This document shows, one piece after another, positions 45,823 through 56,236 of a stretch of 64,000 nt of DNA. The position numbers were made by a program, and so were the translations under genes. The stretch is from Leptolyngbya sp. SIOISBB (GTDB taxonomy: Bacteria > Cyanobacteriota > Cyanobacteriia > Phormidesmidales > Phormidesmidaceae). The notes below the pieces were generated by a model. It was not told the DNA's origin. It made no database searches and saw only the letters and a list, made by a program, of their open reading frames with translations. Numbering within the stretch: the first letter of the stretch is position 1; each line of letters starts with the position of its first letter. The stretch is taken from the NCBI GenBank assembly GCA_010671905.1, contig JAAHII010000001.1, forward strand, positions 3,162,001 through 3,226,000, written 5' to 3'.

Positions 45823-47628
45823 ATGACGGCGTCTCCCCTTAATCTGTTGCTTGTTGACGAAGATCCCGTTTTTCGGCTGGGATTGCGGATCTGGCTGGAA
45901 CAGCAATCGGAGTTTACGGTGGTGGGGGAAGCCTCTGACCGTGAGACGGCGATCGCCACCTTAACAGAACTGCAAACGGCAGCGGTGAGGAGTGCCACCG
46001 ATGCTGGCGTCAAGACCGATGCCCCTGCAGTCGATGTGGTGTTGATTGATCTGGGCTTAGGACAGGAAAAGCCTGATCAACTCCTCGGATTGCAGCTCTG
46101 TAGCGAGGTCAAGCAGCAGTTTCCGACGGTGGCGGTTTTGGTGCTGAGCGCCCAGACTGAGCCGGTTTTGCAAGCCGCCGCCACTCAGATGGGCGCTGAT
46201 GGCTTTGGCTCACGAGGCTTGCCCGTGCGCGAACTGGCGCGATTGATTCAACAGACGGCACAACCAGAGCCGGAATCGTTGGCAGCACCGGCAGACGATA
46301 TCGTCTTGCCGCAACCCTTAGAAGGTCCGATCGCCTATCTGAACCGCACCTCGGTTGAGCAAATCAACGACGCCATAGCCGCAATCGAACAGTTATCAAA
46401 TCAGCGCTTGTCGTATTGGTATCGGCTAGTGCTGGCGGGCAAATATCGAGAATTACGAGCCGCTCGCTGGTTAGTGCAACGGATTTTACCTGTAGACCCA
46501 GCATCGGCACCGAGCCCGCCTGGCTCTCCTCAACCCTCGGCCAGCCCCTCGCCCCCCCCCTCGCCAGTCATGCTAAGTGAGACCCCAGCATCACCGCCAG
46601 GAGTCTCGAATGAGCGGGCCATCACTCGACTGCGAGGATCAATACCAGTACGGGTCGGGGATGTGCGATCGCGGGTCTGCGAAGCCGTCTTTCGCAAGCT
46701 CCAGTTTCCCCTAGATAATCGCAGTGCCGTGCCGCTCGAAATCGATGTCTTGCGCCCGGATAAATTACGGGAGTTGCTGTACACCACCCTGCGATCGCTG
46801 GAAACGCTCTTAGACGATTTGCAGCAGGCAGACGTTCTGCCCGGTCAGCTGGAAGATCAATCCCTCACCCTGCTCCACGATTTGTGGCAAGCGGTCACGG
46901 TCGACTTTTTTGGTCGCTACTACACCCCAGCGGTGGATGGCATTGAGCAACCAATGGTGACCGTCCTGCAGCAAGATGCCGCAATCGTGCAAGCCGAAAT
47001 TTTGGGCAAGATTCCTGCCGTTACCTCGCTACTCGCGCATCTACTCTTCCAGGCACCGCTCGAAATCGAGGGGGCATCTTACATGGCGACGACGCCCGAA
47101 GCACTGCGCCGCAGTCAGTTCTTACTCGAAAACTTACTGATCCAAGTCGCTTGTGGGGTGATGCAACCCGTCTTAAATCACTATCCTGATGTGGAATCTT
47201 TGAAACGTAGCCTGTATCAGCGGCAGATCATCTCGACCCGCGATATCACCCGCTTCCGTAACGAGCTATCGTGGCGCTATCGCTGGGATGAACTCGTCAA
47301 TGAGCCGAAAGCGATGTTTGAAAGTGAATACCGCTTGTTTGCCCTAACTCCGAATGGCCTGCAACGGCATACGATTTATGCCCCCCGCAAAGCCGAGTTG
47401 GAATCGTTGTCAGGCTTGCAATACGCCTTGACGCTAGCCCTGGAAGCCCGGGATGCGATCGCCCCTCGCGTCCGGGCCACGATTTCATTAGCCGGCAGCA
47501 CAGTGGTCTTTGTCCTCACAGAAGTAATTGGGCGTGGCATCGGCCTCATCGGACGCGGCATCGTGAAAGGCGTCGGCAACACTTGGCAAGATATTCGTTT
47601 GCGCCAACGACAGCGAGATGAGTCGTAA
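45823..47628 (+). CDS. Response regulator with C-terminal DUF3685 domain
   Basis: The 601-residue protein has a receiver domain at about residues 5-140 (LLLVDEDPVFRLGLRIWLEQ, phosphoacceptor Asp76 in VVLIDLGLG), a Pro/Ser-rich linker near 225-260, and a C-terminal DUF3685 domain to the end. DUF3685 is found only in cyanobacteria and plant relatives and is not a known DNA-binding fold. A hydrophobic segment near residue 565 (VFVLTEVIGRGIGLIGRGIV) may contact membrane. The link with the upstream helical-repeat membrane protein suggests joint action. The output function is unknown. Confidence 0.85.
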   Translation: MTASPLNLLLVDEDPVFRLGLRIWLEQQSEFTVVGEASDRETAIATLTELQTAAVRSATDAGVKTDAPAVDVVLIDLGLGQEKPDQLLGLQLCSEVKQQFPTVAVLVLSAQTEPVLQAAATQMGADGFGSRGLPVRELARLIQQTAQPEPESLAAPADDIVLPQPLEGPIAYLNRTSVEQINDAIAAIEQLSNQRLSYWYRLVLAGKYRELRAARWLVQRILPVDPASAPSPPGSPQPSASPSPPPSPVMLSETPASPPGVSNERAITRLRGSIPVRVGDVRSRVCEAVFRKLQFPLDNRSAVPLEIDVLRPDKLRELLYTTLRSLETLLDDLQQADVLPGQLEDQSLTLLHDLWQAVTVDFFGRYYTPAVDGIEQPMVTVLQQDAAIVQAEILGKIPAVTSLLAHLLFQAPLEIEGASYMATTPEALRRSQFLLENLLIQVACGVMQPVLNHYPDVESLKRSLYQRQIISTRDITRFRNELSWRYRWDELVNEPKAMFESEYRLFALTPNGLQRHTIYAPRKAELESLSGLQYALTLALEARDAIAPRVRATISLAGSTVVFVLTEVIGRGIGLIGRGIVKGVGNTWQDIRLRQRQRDES

Positions 47629-47738
47629 GGGCGTGAGCGGCAGCGGCTGGGTGAGTCCGTTGGCGGAGAATCAGCCCCAAGCGGGAGGATTGACCGTCTG
47701 CCGAAAATCGACCGCTGCCACTTTGCTCACGCATCGGA

Positions 47739-48524
47739 TCACCGTTTGAGCAGGATAAAGACGGCGACGGCGAGCACAAAATAGCCGAATCCCTTTTGGA
47801 GATGGCGGCCATCAATGCTGCGCGATAAGTAAATGCCAGCCCCCATACCGATACTCGCGGCGAGGGTAAAGGTCAGCATCAGTGACCAGTCGAGAGTGAC
47901 GTGATGCAGATATTCCATAAAGCCGATCGCTGATTTGCACGCAATGATCAGCAGGGAGGTACCGACGGCCTTTTTCATCGGAATGCCCCCCAATAGCACG
48001 AGCGCTGGGATGATGAGGAAGCCGCCGCCGACCCCCACAAATCCAGTGACAATACCGACGACGATGCCCTCTAAGGGAATCAGCAACCAGTAGGGCAAGA
48101 TGCCGTGGTGGGGATGCGGTTGATGACGGGCCATCGCGCCAACGCTGCTGGGTATGCGTCTCGTGCTCTGGCGAATCATAAACAGGCTGGTGACCACCAT
48201 AATGACCCCAAAAGCAATGAGCTGAAAGGTGTCACTCACCCAGGGTAAGCTGGCGATTTTGGCCCCCAAAAATGTTCCCACCATGGCGGCGGGGGTAAAC
48301 ACCGCGAAGGTTTTGAAACTGACATTACCCTGTCGCCACTGGGGAATGACACCCAAAAGACTGACCACGCCCACCACAAACAGACTCATGGCGATCGCTG
48401 ATTTGGTCGGCACTCCCAGGACATAAACCATGATGGGGACCGCTAGCACCGATCCTCCCCCCCCAATCAAACCCAAGCTGAGACCGATCGCGATCGCCAG
48501 CAAATATCCCAGTATTAGTGCCAT
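47739..48524 (-). CDS. TauE/SafE family sulfite/anion exporter
   Basis: The 261-residue protein has about eight hydrophobic helices and the two-half repeat of the family. The first half has LSLGLIGGGGSVLAVPIMVY; the second has IVVGIVTGFVGVGGGFLIIPAL, with the Gly-rich (V/I)GxGGG motif. Members export or import sulfite, taurine-derived or other organosulfur anions; the substrate is uncertain. It converges on the DUF3685 gene, with a 110-base gap lacking a clear terminator, and is divergent from mnmG. Confidence 0.88.
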   Translation of the reverse strand: MALILGYLLAIAIGLSLGLIGGGGSVLAVPIMVYVLGVPTKSAIAMSLFVVGVVSLLGVIPQWRQGNVSFKTFAVFTPAAMVGTFLGAKIASLPWVSDTFQLIAFGVIMVVTSLFMIRQSTRRIPSSVGAMARHQPHPHHGILPYWLLIPLEGIVVGIVTGFVGVGGGFLIIPALVLLGGIPMKKAVGTSLLIIACKSAIGFMEYLHHVTLDWSLMLTFTLAASIGMGAGIYLSRSIDGRHLQKGFGYFVLAVAVFILLKR

Positions 48525-48862
48525 GGTCTCCTCATTGATCTCGCTGCCGGTGTCGGCTGCATTAACTGAGCAAAAGATTAAATATCGATAAAACCAACTA
48601 GTAATATACTTGTTCCGCCGTGGATCCGCAAACAGTTACTTTACGGATTTGGGTGCAGGCTTGAGCGATCGCGGCAGTGATCCGAGTTGCGAGGGGCGCA
48701 TCCAGGGCCAGTGACACAAGTGCTGAAGTCGTCAGTGACTGAGCAGTTGGTCGCTAGCCGACTTTGCCTATGGCCGTCCCGATTTCTGGAGCAGAGCCGT
48801 TAAAATTTAGGTTGCAGCAGCAATAACTGCTTCACGAACGCCCACAATTCTTGACAGGTTTC
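48525..48862. other. Intergenic between tauE-like gene and mnmG
   Basis: The region must carry two divergent promoters. An AT-rich tract lies at about 48570-48615 (AAAGATTAAATATCGATAAAACC). No frame, tRNA or strong dyad is seen. Confidence 0.4.
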
Positions 48863-50793
48863 ATGGTTGCTCCCAGTTCCGTTGACTTTTTAGATGAATA
48901 CGATGTTGTCGTCGTTGGGGGCGGACATTCTGGCTGTGAGGCAGCCTTAGCTTCGGCTCGGCTCGGCTGTCGCACCTTGTTGATCACCCTGAATCTGGAC
49001 AAAATTGCCTGGCAGCCCTGTAATCCTGCTGTGGGGGGACCGGCGAAGTCGCAACTGGCCCATGAAGTGGATGCCTTGGGGGGCGAAATCGGTAAAATGA
49101 CCGATCGCACCTACCTGCAAAAGCGCATTCTCAACAACTCACGGGGACCCGCAGTATGGGCACTGCGGGCGCAAACTGACAAGCGTGAATACGCTGCCGT
49201 GATGAAAGCGATCGTCGAAAATCAGGACAACCTGACGATTCGTGAGGGCATGGTCACGGATCTGGTGCTGGGCGACAACGACGAAGTCGTCGGGGTAGAG
49301 ACTTACTTTGGCGTCGCGTTTAGATGTAAAGCCGTCATTCTCACCACAGGCACGTTTCTGGGCGGCATCATTTGGGTTGGAGATAAGTCGATGCCCGCCG
49401 GCCGTGCTGGCGAATTTGCGGCGACTGGCTTGACAGAGACCTTGGATAAGCTGGGCTTTGAGACCGATCGCCTCAAAACTGGGACTCCCGCTCGGGTTGA
49501 TCGTCGCTCTATCAATTTTGATGTGCTGGAACCCCAACCCGGCGATGCAGATGTGCGCTGGTTTAGCTTTGATCCTGATGTGTGGATCGAGCGAGAGCAG
49601 ATGCCCTGCCACCTGACCCGCACCACTGCCGAGACGCATCAGATTATTCGCGACAACTTACACATGTCCCCCGTCTATGGCGGTTGGGTCGATGCGAAAG
49701 GACCACGCTACTGCCCCAGCATCGAAGACAAAATCGTACGCTTTGCGGATAAGGAAAGCCACCAGATTTTCCTAGAGCCAGAAGGCCGCGACATTCCCGA
49801 AATCTACGTACAGGGCTTCTCCACAGGCCTACCCGAAAAGCTGCAGCTCGCGATGCTGCGAAGCTTGCCCGGACTCGAACACTGCGCCATGCTGCGGCCA
49901 GCCTACGCGGTGGAATATGACTACCTACCCGCGACCCAGTGCTACCCCACCATGATGACCAAACGGGTAGAAGGCCTCTTTTGTGCCGGACAGATCAACG
50001 GCACCACCGGCTATGAAGAGGCCGCCGCCCAGGCATCGTGGCGGGCATCAATGCCGCCAGGCTGGTGAATGGTCAAGACCTGATCGTGTTACCCCGCGAA
50101 GGCAGCTATATCGGCACCCTGTTGGATGACCTCTGCACCAAAGAACTGCGAGAGCCCTATCGCATGCTGACATCGCGCTCTGAATATCGCTTGCTGCTGC
50201 GATCGGACAATGCTGATCAGCGCTTGACTCCGCTCGGTCGAGAAGTGGGATTGATTAGCGATCGCCGCTGGGATCTCTTCCAAAGCAAACAGACCAACAT
50301 CCAAGCTGAAAAAGCCCGCCTTGCTAAAGACCGAGTCAAAGAGCACAACAACATTGGCCAGCGCATCACCGCTAACACTGGGCAGCGCATCAAGGGTTCC
50401 ATCACCCTGGCGGATCTGTTACGACGTCCCGGTTTCCATTACACCCATTTGGATAGCTATGGTCTGGGTCGCCCCGATCTCGCCCGTGAAGAAAAAGAAG
50501 GCGCTGAAATCGATATCAAATATTCCGGCTATATCCAACGACAGCAGGCACAGATTGAGCAGGTCAGTAAAAACGCCAACCGCAAGCTGCCGGAAACACT
50601 CAACTACAACACGATTGACACCCTCTCAAAAGAGGCCCGAGAACGGCTGAGCAAAGTGCGTCCGCTCACAGTGGGCCAAGCTTCCCGTATTGGCGGTGTA
50701 AATCCTGCGGATATCAACGCGCTGCTGGTCTATCTCGAAATTCAGGCGCGGCGGCATGGCATGGCAGAGGATAAAGTGGCGATCTCGCCATGA
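48863..50793 (+). CDS. mnmG: tRNA uridine-5-carboxymethylaminomethyl synthase MnmG (GidA), frameshifted
   Basis: Two frames make one MnmG. The first, from ATG 48863, has [21 protein letters not shown] (FAD), [22 protein letters not shown] and [13 protein letters not shown], and stops at 50068. The second has [22 protein letters not shown] and [19 protein letters not shown], to 50793. The join is at CAGGC (50030-50034): one more G gives [17 protein letters not shown], as in the family. MnmG with MnmE modifies U34 of tRNAs in the cytoplasm. The stop codon overlaps the start of the signal peptidase gene (ATGA), so the pair is coupled. Confidence 0.94.
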
Positions 50794-51533
50794 TGCAACA
50801 AGTTCCTGAAACAGGCAAAGGTACTATGCCCCATCCAAGCTTGGGATTCGTCGGCAGCCTCGCACTTATACTACTTGAAACAGCAGCTTTGACTAACGGT
50901 AGAGTGATCTCTGAAGAGCAATACAACGCTCACACTGTGGCTCAGCTTCCACCTGTATTACAGAATCCTAGGGCATTCTTAGAAGATTTTGAAGCCCGTT
51001 ATACTGCCTCAAGCTCGATGGAGCCGACCCTGGCAGTGGGCGATATGTTCATCGTCGATAAGCATACCTATCGCTCTGTCTCTCCTCAGCGAGCAGATAT
51101 TGTTATCTATTTGCTGCCGCCACAGCTCTCTGCATCTCCTGATAACAGCAATGCAGCAGTTCATCGAATTGTAGGCTTACCTGGAGAAGTAGTCGAAGTG
51201 CGCGATGGGCAAGTTTTGGTTAATGAAGAACCGCTGGATGAACCCTATCTTGCGCGGTCTGCCTCCATTGACTATCAATACGGCCCTGAAATAATTCCTC
51301 AAGACGCTTATTTTGTCTTAGGCGATAACCGCAATAATGCTTTTGACAGCCATATCTGGGGTATGTTGCCAGGTGAATTAATTCTAGGGCAAGCGATTGG
51401 AATATATTGTCCCGTTGAGCGACAAAACGCCTTGGATTCTGACGTTGAAGGTGACCTAAATCGAGAGACCTTTGAGCAGATCGTCGACTTTTTTCATACA
51501 AACCCTACGCTCTGCCCCATACAAGACTTTTAG
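50790..51533 (+). CDS. Signal peptidase I (S26) with Lys-to-His change at the general base
   Basis: The 247-residue protein has a hydrophobic segment at about residues 16-35 and the S26 fold. Box B SSSMEPTL holds the nucleophile Ser76, box C is [11 protein letters not shown], and box E is [18 protein letters not shown]. In box D the usual (V/I)KR(V/I)IGLPG reads [10 protein letters not shown], so His125 stands where bacterial enzymes have their catalytic Lys (codon CAT, 51162-51164). ER-type and archaeal signal peptidases use Ser-His, so activity is possible but unproven. It is coupled to mnmG by a 4-base overlap. The rest of the sequence is of the bacterial type. Confidence 0.88.
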   Translation: MMQQVPETGKGTMPHPSLGFVGSLALILLETAALTNGRVISEEQYNAHTVAQLPPVLQNPRAFLEDFEARYTASSSMEPTLAVGDMFIVDKHTYRSVSPQRADIVIYLLPPQLSASPDNSNAAVHRIVGLPGEVVEVRDGQVLVNEEPLDEPYLARSASIDYQYGPEIIPQDAYFVLGDNRNNAFDSHIWGMLPGELILGQAIGIYCPVERQNALDSDVEGDLNRETFEQIVDFFHTNPTLCPIQDF

Positions 51534-51555
51534 CCCCTCAAAATCTGAGCGCTTC

Positions 51556-52866
51556 TCATGACTCATCGACCACTTGAGGAAAAATAGCGGCCTCTGATTG
51601 GTGATCGAAAAGGTGAATTTTTTCAGGGGCGATCGCGAGCCACAGTTCTTCACCAATCTCGAAGGTGAGATCAGGTTCAGCGCGGACTTGCAGAGTCTCT
51701 TGTCCAAACTGCACCGCCAGATAAGTTTCACTGCCTAAAGCTTCAATGCGGCGCACCTTCACAGGTAAATTTTTGGTCGCTGGGGAACTGAGACTAAGAT
51801 GTTCGGGACGGATGCCGAGAACCAAGGTTTGCCCGTTGTAAGACTTGAGGGTATCTGCCCAAGGTTCCGGGAGCGTGAGGCGAAAGTCGGGATGGGTGAT
51901 CAGCAGCGGCGCACTGACCTGTACCGGTAAAAAGTTCATCGGCGGAGAGCCGATAAAGGAAGCTACAAATCGATTGGCGGGGCGACGATAGAGTTCGAGG
52001 GGGGTGGCACACTGCTGAATTTGGCCGCCATTCATCACCGCAATGCGATCGCCCATGGTCATGGCTTCAATCTGGTCATGGGTCACATAAACCGTGGTGA
52101 TGCCGAGTTGCCGCTGCAGATTCACAATTTGGGCACGGGTTTCCGTCCGCAGTTGGGCATCCAAGTTGGACAACGGTTCATCCATCAAAAAGACTTGAGG
52201 GTTGCGGGCGATCGCGCGACCGAGAGCCACTCGCTGCTTTTGACCACCCGAAAGCTGTCGAGGCAGACGATTCAACAAAGCGTCAATTTGCAGCATTTGC
52301 GCAACCGAGCGCACCCGCTGGTCGATCAGTTTGTCCGCCGAAGCCAGATACCGCAAGCCCTTCGGTAGCCGTCGCGTGACGCTAGCGAGAACCGTTTGCC
52401 AACGTTGACGATTGGCCAGGGCTTGCTGCAGTTGTTGATTAGCATCGAGTTCAGCATTCGGAATCAGGGTATCAGCAGGTTCGGTTAAGAGTTGAGCGCG
52501 ACTGCCTCCCATGCGCCTGAGCCCAAAGGCCAGATTGTCGTAGACGCTCAGGTGGGGATACAGGGCGTAGCTTTGAAACACCATGGCGATATCTCGTTGC
52601 TTGGGTGGCAACTGGTTGACCTGACGATCGCCCACATAAATGTTGCCAGCAGTAATCTCTTCCAACCCAGAGATCAAGCGTAGTAAGGTGCTTTTGCCGC
52701 AGCCAGAAGGACCGACTAGCACCATAAACTCCCCATCTTGCACGTTGAGGTTGATCCGCCGCAGCACGGACTGATCGACAACAGCTGACGCTGTCTCCGT
52801 CGTCGGCTGAGACTTGGCTGGCCCGACAAAGGTTTTATACAAATTTTCTAGGACAACCTGCGCCAC
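51556..52866 (-). CDS. ABC transporter ATP-binding protein, sugar/glycerol-phosphate (UgpC/MalK) type
   Basis: From GTG 52866 the 436-residue protein has Walker A GPSGCGKST (52-60), Q-loop Gln98 in MVFQSYALYPHL, LSGGQ near 205, Walker B VFLMDEPLSNLD and a C-terminal TOBE regulatory domain (LVLGIRPEHLSL). It energises uptake of sugars, glucosylglycerol or glycerol-3-phosphate; the substrate is unknown and the permease genes are not near. About 60 extra residues (119-178) lie between the Q-loop and the signature, a feature I believe is shared by some cyanobacterial members. The start follows the family beginning (M/V)AQVVLENLYK. The frame upstream overlaps the gyrA-type gene and is not used. 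Confidence 0.9.
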   Translation of the reverse strand: MAQVVLENLYKTFVGPAKSQPTTETASAVVDQSVLRRINLNVQDGEFMVLVGPSGCGKSTLLRLISGLEEITAGNIYVGDRQVNQLPPKQRDIAMVFQSYALYPHLSVYDNLAFGLRRMGGSRAQLLTEPADTLIPNAELDANQQLQQALANRQRWQTVLASVTRRLPKGLRYLASADKLIDQRVRSVAQMLQIDALLNRLPRQLSGGQKQRVALGRAIARNPQVFLMDEPLSNLDAQLRTETRAQIVNLQRQLGITTVYVTHDQIEAMTMGDRIAVMNGGQIQQCATPLELYRRPANRFVASFIGSPPMNFLPVQVSAPLLITHPDFRLTLPEPWADTLKSYNGQTLVLGIRPEHLSLSSPATKNLPVKVRRIEALGSETYLAVQFGQETLQVRAEPDLTFEIGEELWLAIAPEKIHLFDHQSEAAIFPQVVDES

Positions 52867-52945
52867 GGTTGGGGGTTCCTCAGCGGAAACGGCATATGAG
52901 TGAAGGCACGATGATCGCGCGTTGCCAGGATGGGACAACGACCCA

Positions 52946-55489
52946 TTATTCCTCAGAATCGTCGCCAACCTCGCCATTGGCCCCATTATCAACCAACGAG
53001 GTGAGGGTTACGGTTTCAATTTTTTCAGCTTTCGCAAATTTGCCGAGACGATATGCCGTGGGAGTATCACGACCCTGCCGAGGAATGACATCAACTGGAA
53101 TCTGCGCACAGCGCGCCTGGGTAGTCACAATCACCATCTCCCCCCCTGGAAGGCTGGGAGCGATCGCTGCCAGATGATCAGTCTTTTGTTTGAATAGGAA
53201 AGCTTGCGTGCCAATGCCGCCCCGCGCGCCCCGGTGAATCCCGGCAATGGGCAAGCGTTTCGCAAATCCAGCGGCTGAGATCATCAAGACACAGTCATCC
53301 GGATTTTGAATGCGGACACAGCCGACAATATTTTCTTGTTTGCGGAGGCGGAGAGCTTGGGGTCCCTGAGCATTACGGCCCATGACCGGGAGATTGTCAT
53401 CATCAATGGTGAAGCGGATGAGCCGCCCCCCCGAGGTAGCGATCGCCAACTCTTCGTCGGCTTTGGCCAGCGTGATGAAAGCAAGGTCATCACCTTTTTT
53501 GAGCTTGACAGCGGTCAAGCCACGACCAGTCAGGTTTTGGAACTCCGCCAGGGGCACCCGTTTGATTTTGCCCTGACGGGTCAAGAGCACCAGTTCATGG
53601 GTCAGCACCTCCTCTGTGAGGACGAGCTGAGTCGCGATCGCCTCTGGGTCGGTACCGGCTGAATTGGGCAATAAGTTCACCAACGGCACCCCTTTAGACT
53701 GCCGTGACGTTTGCGGAATATCGCCAATGCTGAGGGTAAAGGCCTTGCCATCACGGGTCAGCACTAGCAATTCTTGGGTGGTATTCGCCGCTGCGGTCTG
53801 CAGTGTGGGGTCGTCGTCTTCCTGAAAATCTTCAGCAGTGGCATCCGTTTGGCGGGCTTGCCGTCGCTGATAGGCTTTCGTAGAAGAGCGCCGCACATAG
53901 CCTTTTTGGCTAAATTCCAGCACCACCTCTTCTTCCTTGTGCTCAGCCAGAATCTCAGCAAGCTGTTCGGTTTCTTCCTGGCGCTCAGCCTCGGATTGAA
54001 TGCGAGTGCGCCGCTCATCACCGAATTTTTTCTTTAGCGATCGCAGTTCCTTTTTCAGAGCCTTCAGCAACTCATCGCGATCGTTCAGCAACCGCTGTAA
54101 TTCGTCCCGATGGGCCGTCAACTCGTCATATTCCGCTTGTAAATTCTGCCGTTCTAGACCCGTCAACCGTCGTAACGGCATCGCGAGAATAGCGTCGCAT
54201 TGGCGATCGCTCAGGTTAAAAGCTTCACCTAGTGAAACCTTGGCCGTCGTGCCATCCGGAGCATGGCGCAGAATCTCGATCAGCTGATCAAGATTTTCGA
54301 GGGCGCGAATGAGTCCCTCGACCAGATGTAAGCGGTTTTCCGTTTTTTCTAAGTCATAGCGATACTGTCGGGTCAACGTTTGCTCGCGGAAGTCGAGAAA
54401 TGCATGCAAAATTTCCCGCAGCGAGAGTTGCTGGGGTTGCCCATTGCCAAGGGCCAGCATGATCGCTCCAAAATTATGTTGCAGCTGAGTTTGACGGTAC
54501 AACGCACTTAACACAACTTCTGGTTGCGTTTCGCGCTTGAGTTCAATAACCACGCGCATACCATCGCGATCGCTCTCATCACGAATGTCGGCAATGCCAT
54601 CAATCCGACCGTTGTTGACGAGATCAGCAACCTTCTCAATCCATCCCGCTTTATTAACTTGGTAAGGCAACTCGGTCACGATAATGGCAGTGCGCCGTTG
54701 CCGTCCTCGCCCAGGGCGCACTTCTTCAAGCTCAGTAATCCCCCGCACAGGGATGCTGCCACGACCGGTGCGATAGGCGTCTTGCACGCCTTTGATATCA
54801 ATAATTTCGCCACCGGTGGGAAAGTCTGGACCGGGGATGAGTTCAAACAGCCGTTCATCCGATAAGTGAGGGCGATCGATCAAGGCAATCAGCCCATTCA
54901 CGACCTCACTCAAGTTGTGGGGGGGAATGTTGGTCGCCATGCCCACAGCAATGCCCGACGACCCATTGAGCAATAGGTTGGGTAACTGCGCTGGCAGCAC
55001 AATGGGTTCTTGCTGGGAACTGTCAAAGTTGTCGATAAAATCGACCGTCGCTTCGCCAATATTCTCTAGCAGCGATTCAAAGCTGACGGACGCCAAGCGC
55101 GTTTCGGTATAACGCATGGCGGCTGGGGGGTCATTGTCCACCGAGCCAAAGTTGCCGTGCCCGGCTAATAGCGGGTACCGACTCGAAAAGTCTTGTACCA
55201 TGCGCACCAAAGCGTCATAGACCGACTGGTCACCGTGGGGGTGATATTTACCCAGCACATCCCCAACAACGCGAGCACATTTTCGGAACGGGCGATCGGG
55301 GCTGAGGCCCAGTTCATACATGGCGTAGAGAATGCGGCGATGCACCGGTTTGAGGCCATCTCGCACGTCCGGGAGCGCCCGCCCAACGATGACACTCATG
55401 GCGTATTCCAGGTAGGACCGCTGCACCTCAGTATGCAGAGGTGTCGGCACAACCTGCCCAGATGAAAGTATGTTGAGTTGATCCGCCAT
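52946..55489 (-). CDS. gyrA: DNA gyrase/topoisomerase IV subunit A
   Basis: The 847-residue protein has the breakage-reunion domain: [20 protein letters not shown], the quinolone-resistance stretch [17 protein letters not shown], and the catalytic Tyr in [11 protein letters not shown] coiled-coil tower (about 430-520) and a C-terminal beta-pinwheel with repeated units ([16 protein letters not shown]) follow. The subunit cuts and rejoins DNA with GyrB or ParE. The canonical GyrA box (QRRGGKG) is not found: the matching place reads [15 protein letters not shown], so it could be the ParC-like paralogue found in cyanobacteria. Its first ATG gives the usual start. It is divergent from a response regulator. 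Confidence 0.9.
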   Translation of the reverse strand: MADQLNILSSGQVVPTPLHTEVQRSYLEYAMSVIVGRALPDVRDGLKPVHRRILYAMYELGLSPDRPFRKCARVVGDVLGKYHPHGDQSVYDALVRMVQDFSSRYPLLAGHGNFGSVDNDPPAAMRYTETRLASVSFESLLENIGEATVDFIDNFDSSQQEPIVLPAQLPNLLLNGSSGIAVGMATNIPPHNLSEVVNGLIALIDRPHLSDERLFELIPGPDFPTGGEIIDIKGVQDAYRTGRGSIPVRGITELEEVRPGRGRQRRTAIIVTELPYQVNKAGWIEKVADLVNNGRIDGIADIRDESDRDGMRVVIELKRETQPEVVLSALYRQTQLQHNFGAIMLALGNGQPQQLSLREILHAFLDFREQTLTRQYRYDLEKTENRLHLVEGLIRALENLDQLIEILRHAPDGTTAKVSLGEAFNLSDRQCDAILAMPLRRLTGLERQNLQAEYDELTAHRDELQRLLNDRDELLKALKKELRSLKKKFGDERRTRIQSEAERQEETEQLAEILAEHKEEEVVLEFSQKGYVRRSSTKAYQRRQARQTDATAEDFQEDDDPTLQTAAANTTQELLVLTRDGKAFTLSIGDIPQTSRQSKGVPLVNLLPNSAGTDPEAIATQLVLTEEVLTHELVLLTRQGKIKRVPLAEFQNLTGRGLTAVKLKKGDDLAFITLAKADEELAIATSGGRLIRFTIDDDNLPVMGRNAQGPQALRLRKQENIVGCVRIQNPDDCVLMISAAGFAKRLPIAGIHRGARGGIGTQAFLFKQKTDHLAAIAPSLPGGEMVIVTTQARCAQIPVDVIPRQGRDTPTAYRLGKFAKAEKIETVTLTSLVDNGANGEVGDDSEE

Positions 55490-55712
55490 GAATCCCTGTC
55501 CTCTGAAATTGGGAACTAATAAAGTAGTCCGGCTGTATTCTGCCCAATCCAGCGGGCATTAACAATGCTGTAAGGTAAATGCAAACGTCACCAATTTGCA
55601 ATAATTTACAGCTAGGATTAATTTCGATGCCTTGTTTCTTCTCATCTCACTCATGGGCAATGTAGCAAGGTTTGACCCCGCTCTGAGGCTTTCGCCACTT
55701 TAAGGAATTACC

Positions 55713-56111
55713 ATGAAGACCGTTCTCATTGTCGAAGACGACATGATTAACGCCCGCGTCTTTTCGAAAATTTTGTCGAAACGGGGGGGCTTTACTGTCA
55801 AGCACACGGAAGATGTCGATGAGGTCATGACGATCGCCCGTGCTCGCCAAGCGGATGTCATTTTGATGGATGTCTCCCTGGCCCATAGCCTGTTTGAGGG
55901 TAAACCAGTCGATGGCATTAAGATCACCCAAATGCTGAAAGCGGACCCGGTAACGTCTGATTTGCCAGTCATCTTGGTCACAGCCCATGCCATGCAGGGC
56001 GATCGCGAAAGCTTCCTGGCTCAAAGTGGTGCCGATGGGTACATCAGTAAACCGGTGATTGATCATCAGAAGTTTGTGGATGACATTGCCGCACTCATGC
56101 CGGAATCATAA
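55713..56111 (+). CDS. Single-domain response regulator (CheY/DivK-like)
   Basis: The 132-residue protein is one receiver domain: acidic pair VEDD (residues 7-10), phosphoacceptor Asp53 in VILMDVSLA, Thr/Ala in VILVTAHAM and the conserved Lys in DGYISKP. With no output domain it must act by protein contact or phosphotransfer. The KPVDGIKITQMLKAD stretch resembles DivK-like regulators used in cell polarity and hybrid-kinase relays in cyanobacteria. No kinase is adjacent. It is divergent from the gyrA-type gene. Confidence 0.9.
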   Translation: MKTVLIVEDDMINARVFSKILSKRGGFTVKHTEDVDEVMTIARARQADVILMDVSLAHSLFEGKPVDGIKITQMLKADPVTSDLPVILVTAHAMQGDRESFLAQSGADGYISKPVIDHQKFVDDIAALMPES

Positions 56112-56236
56112 CAGAACAATTGTACTATTTTGCCGCTTTGGACCCTTTCCTTCTTGTACAAAAGCACAAGGTGCCGGGTGTATGGTTCAAGAGACTAAAC
56201 GTGAGATTGAAAACTGGCTAGGTAATCGCACCTCAG

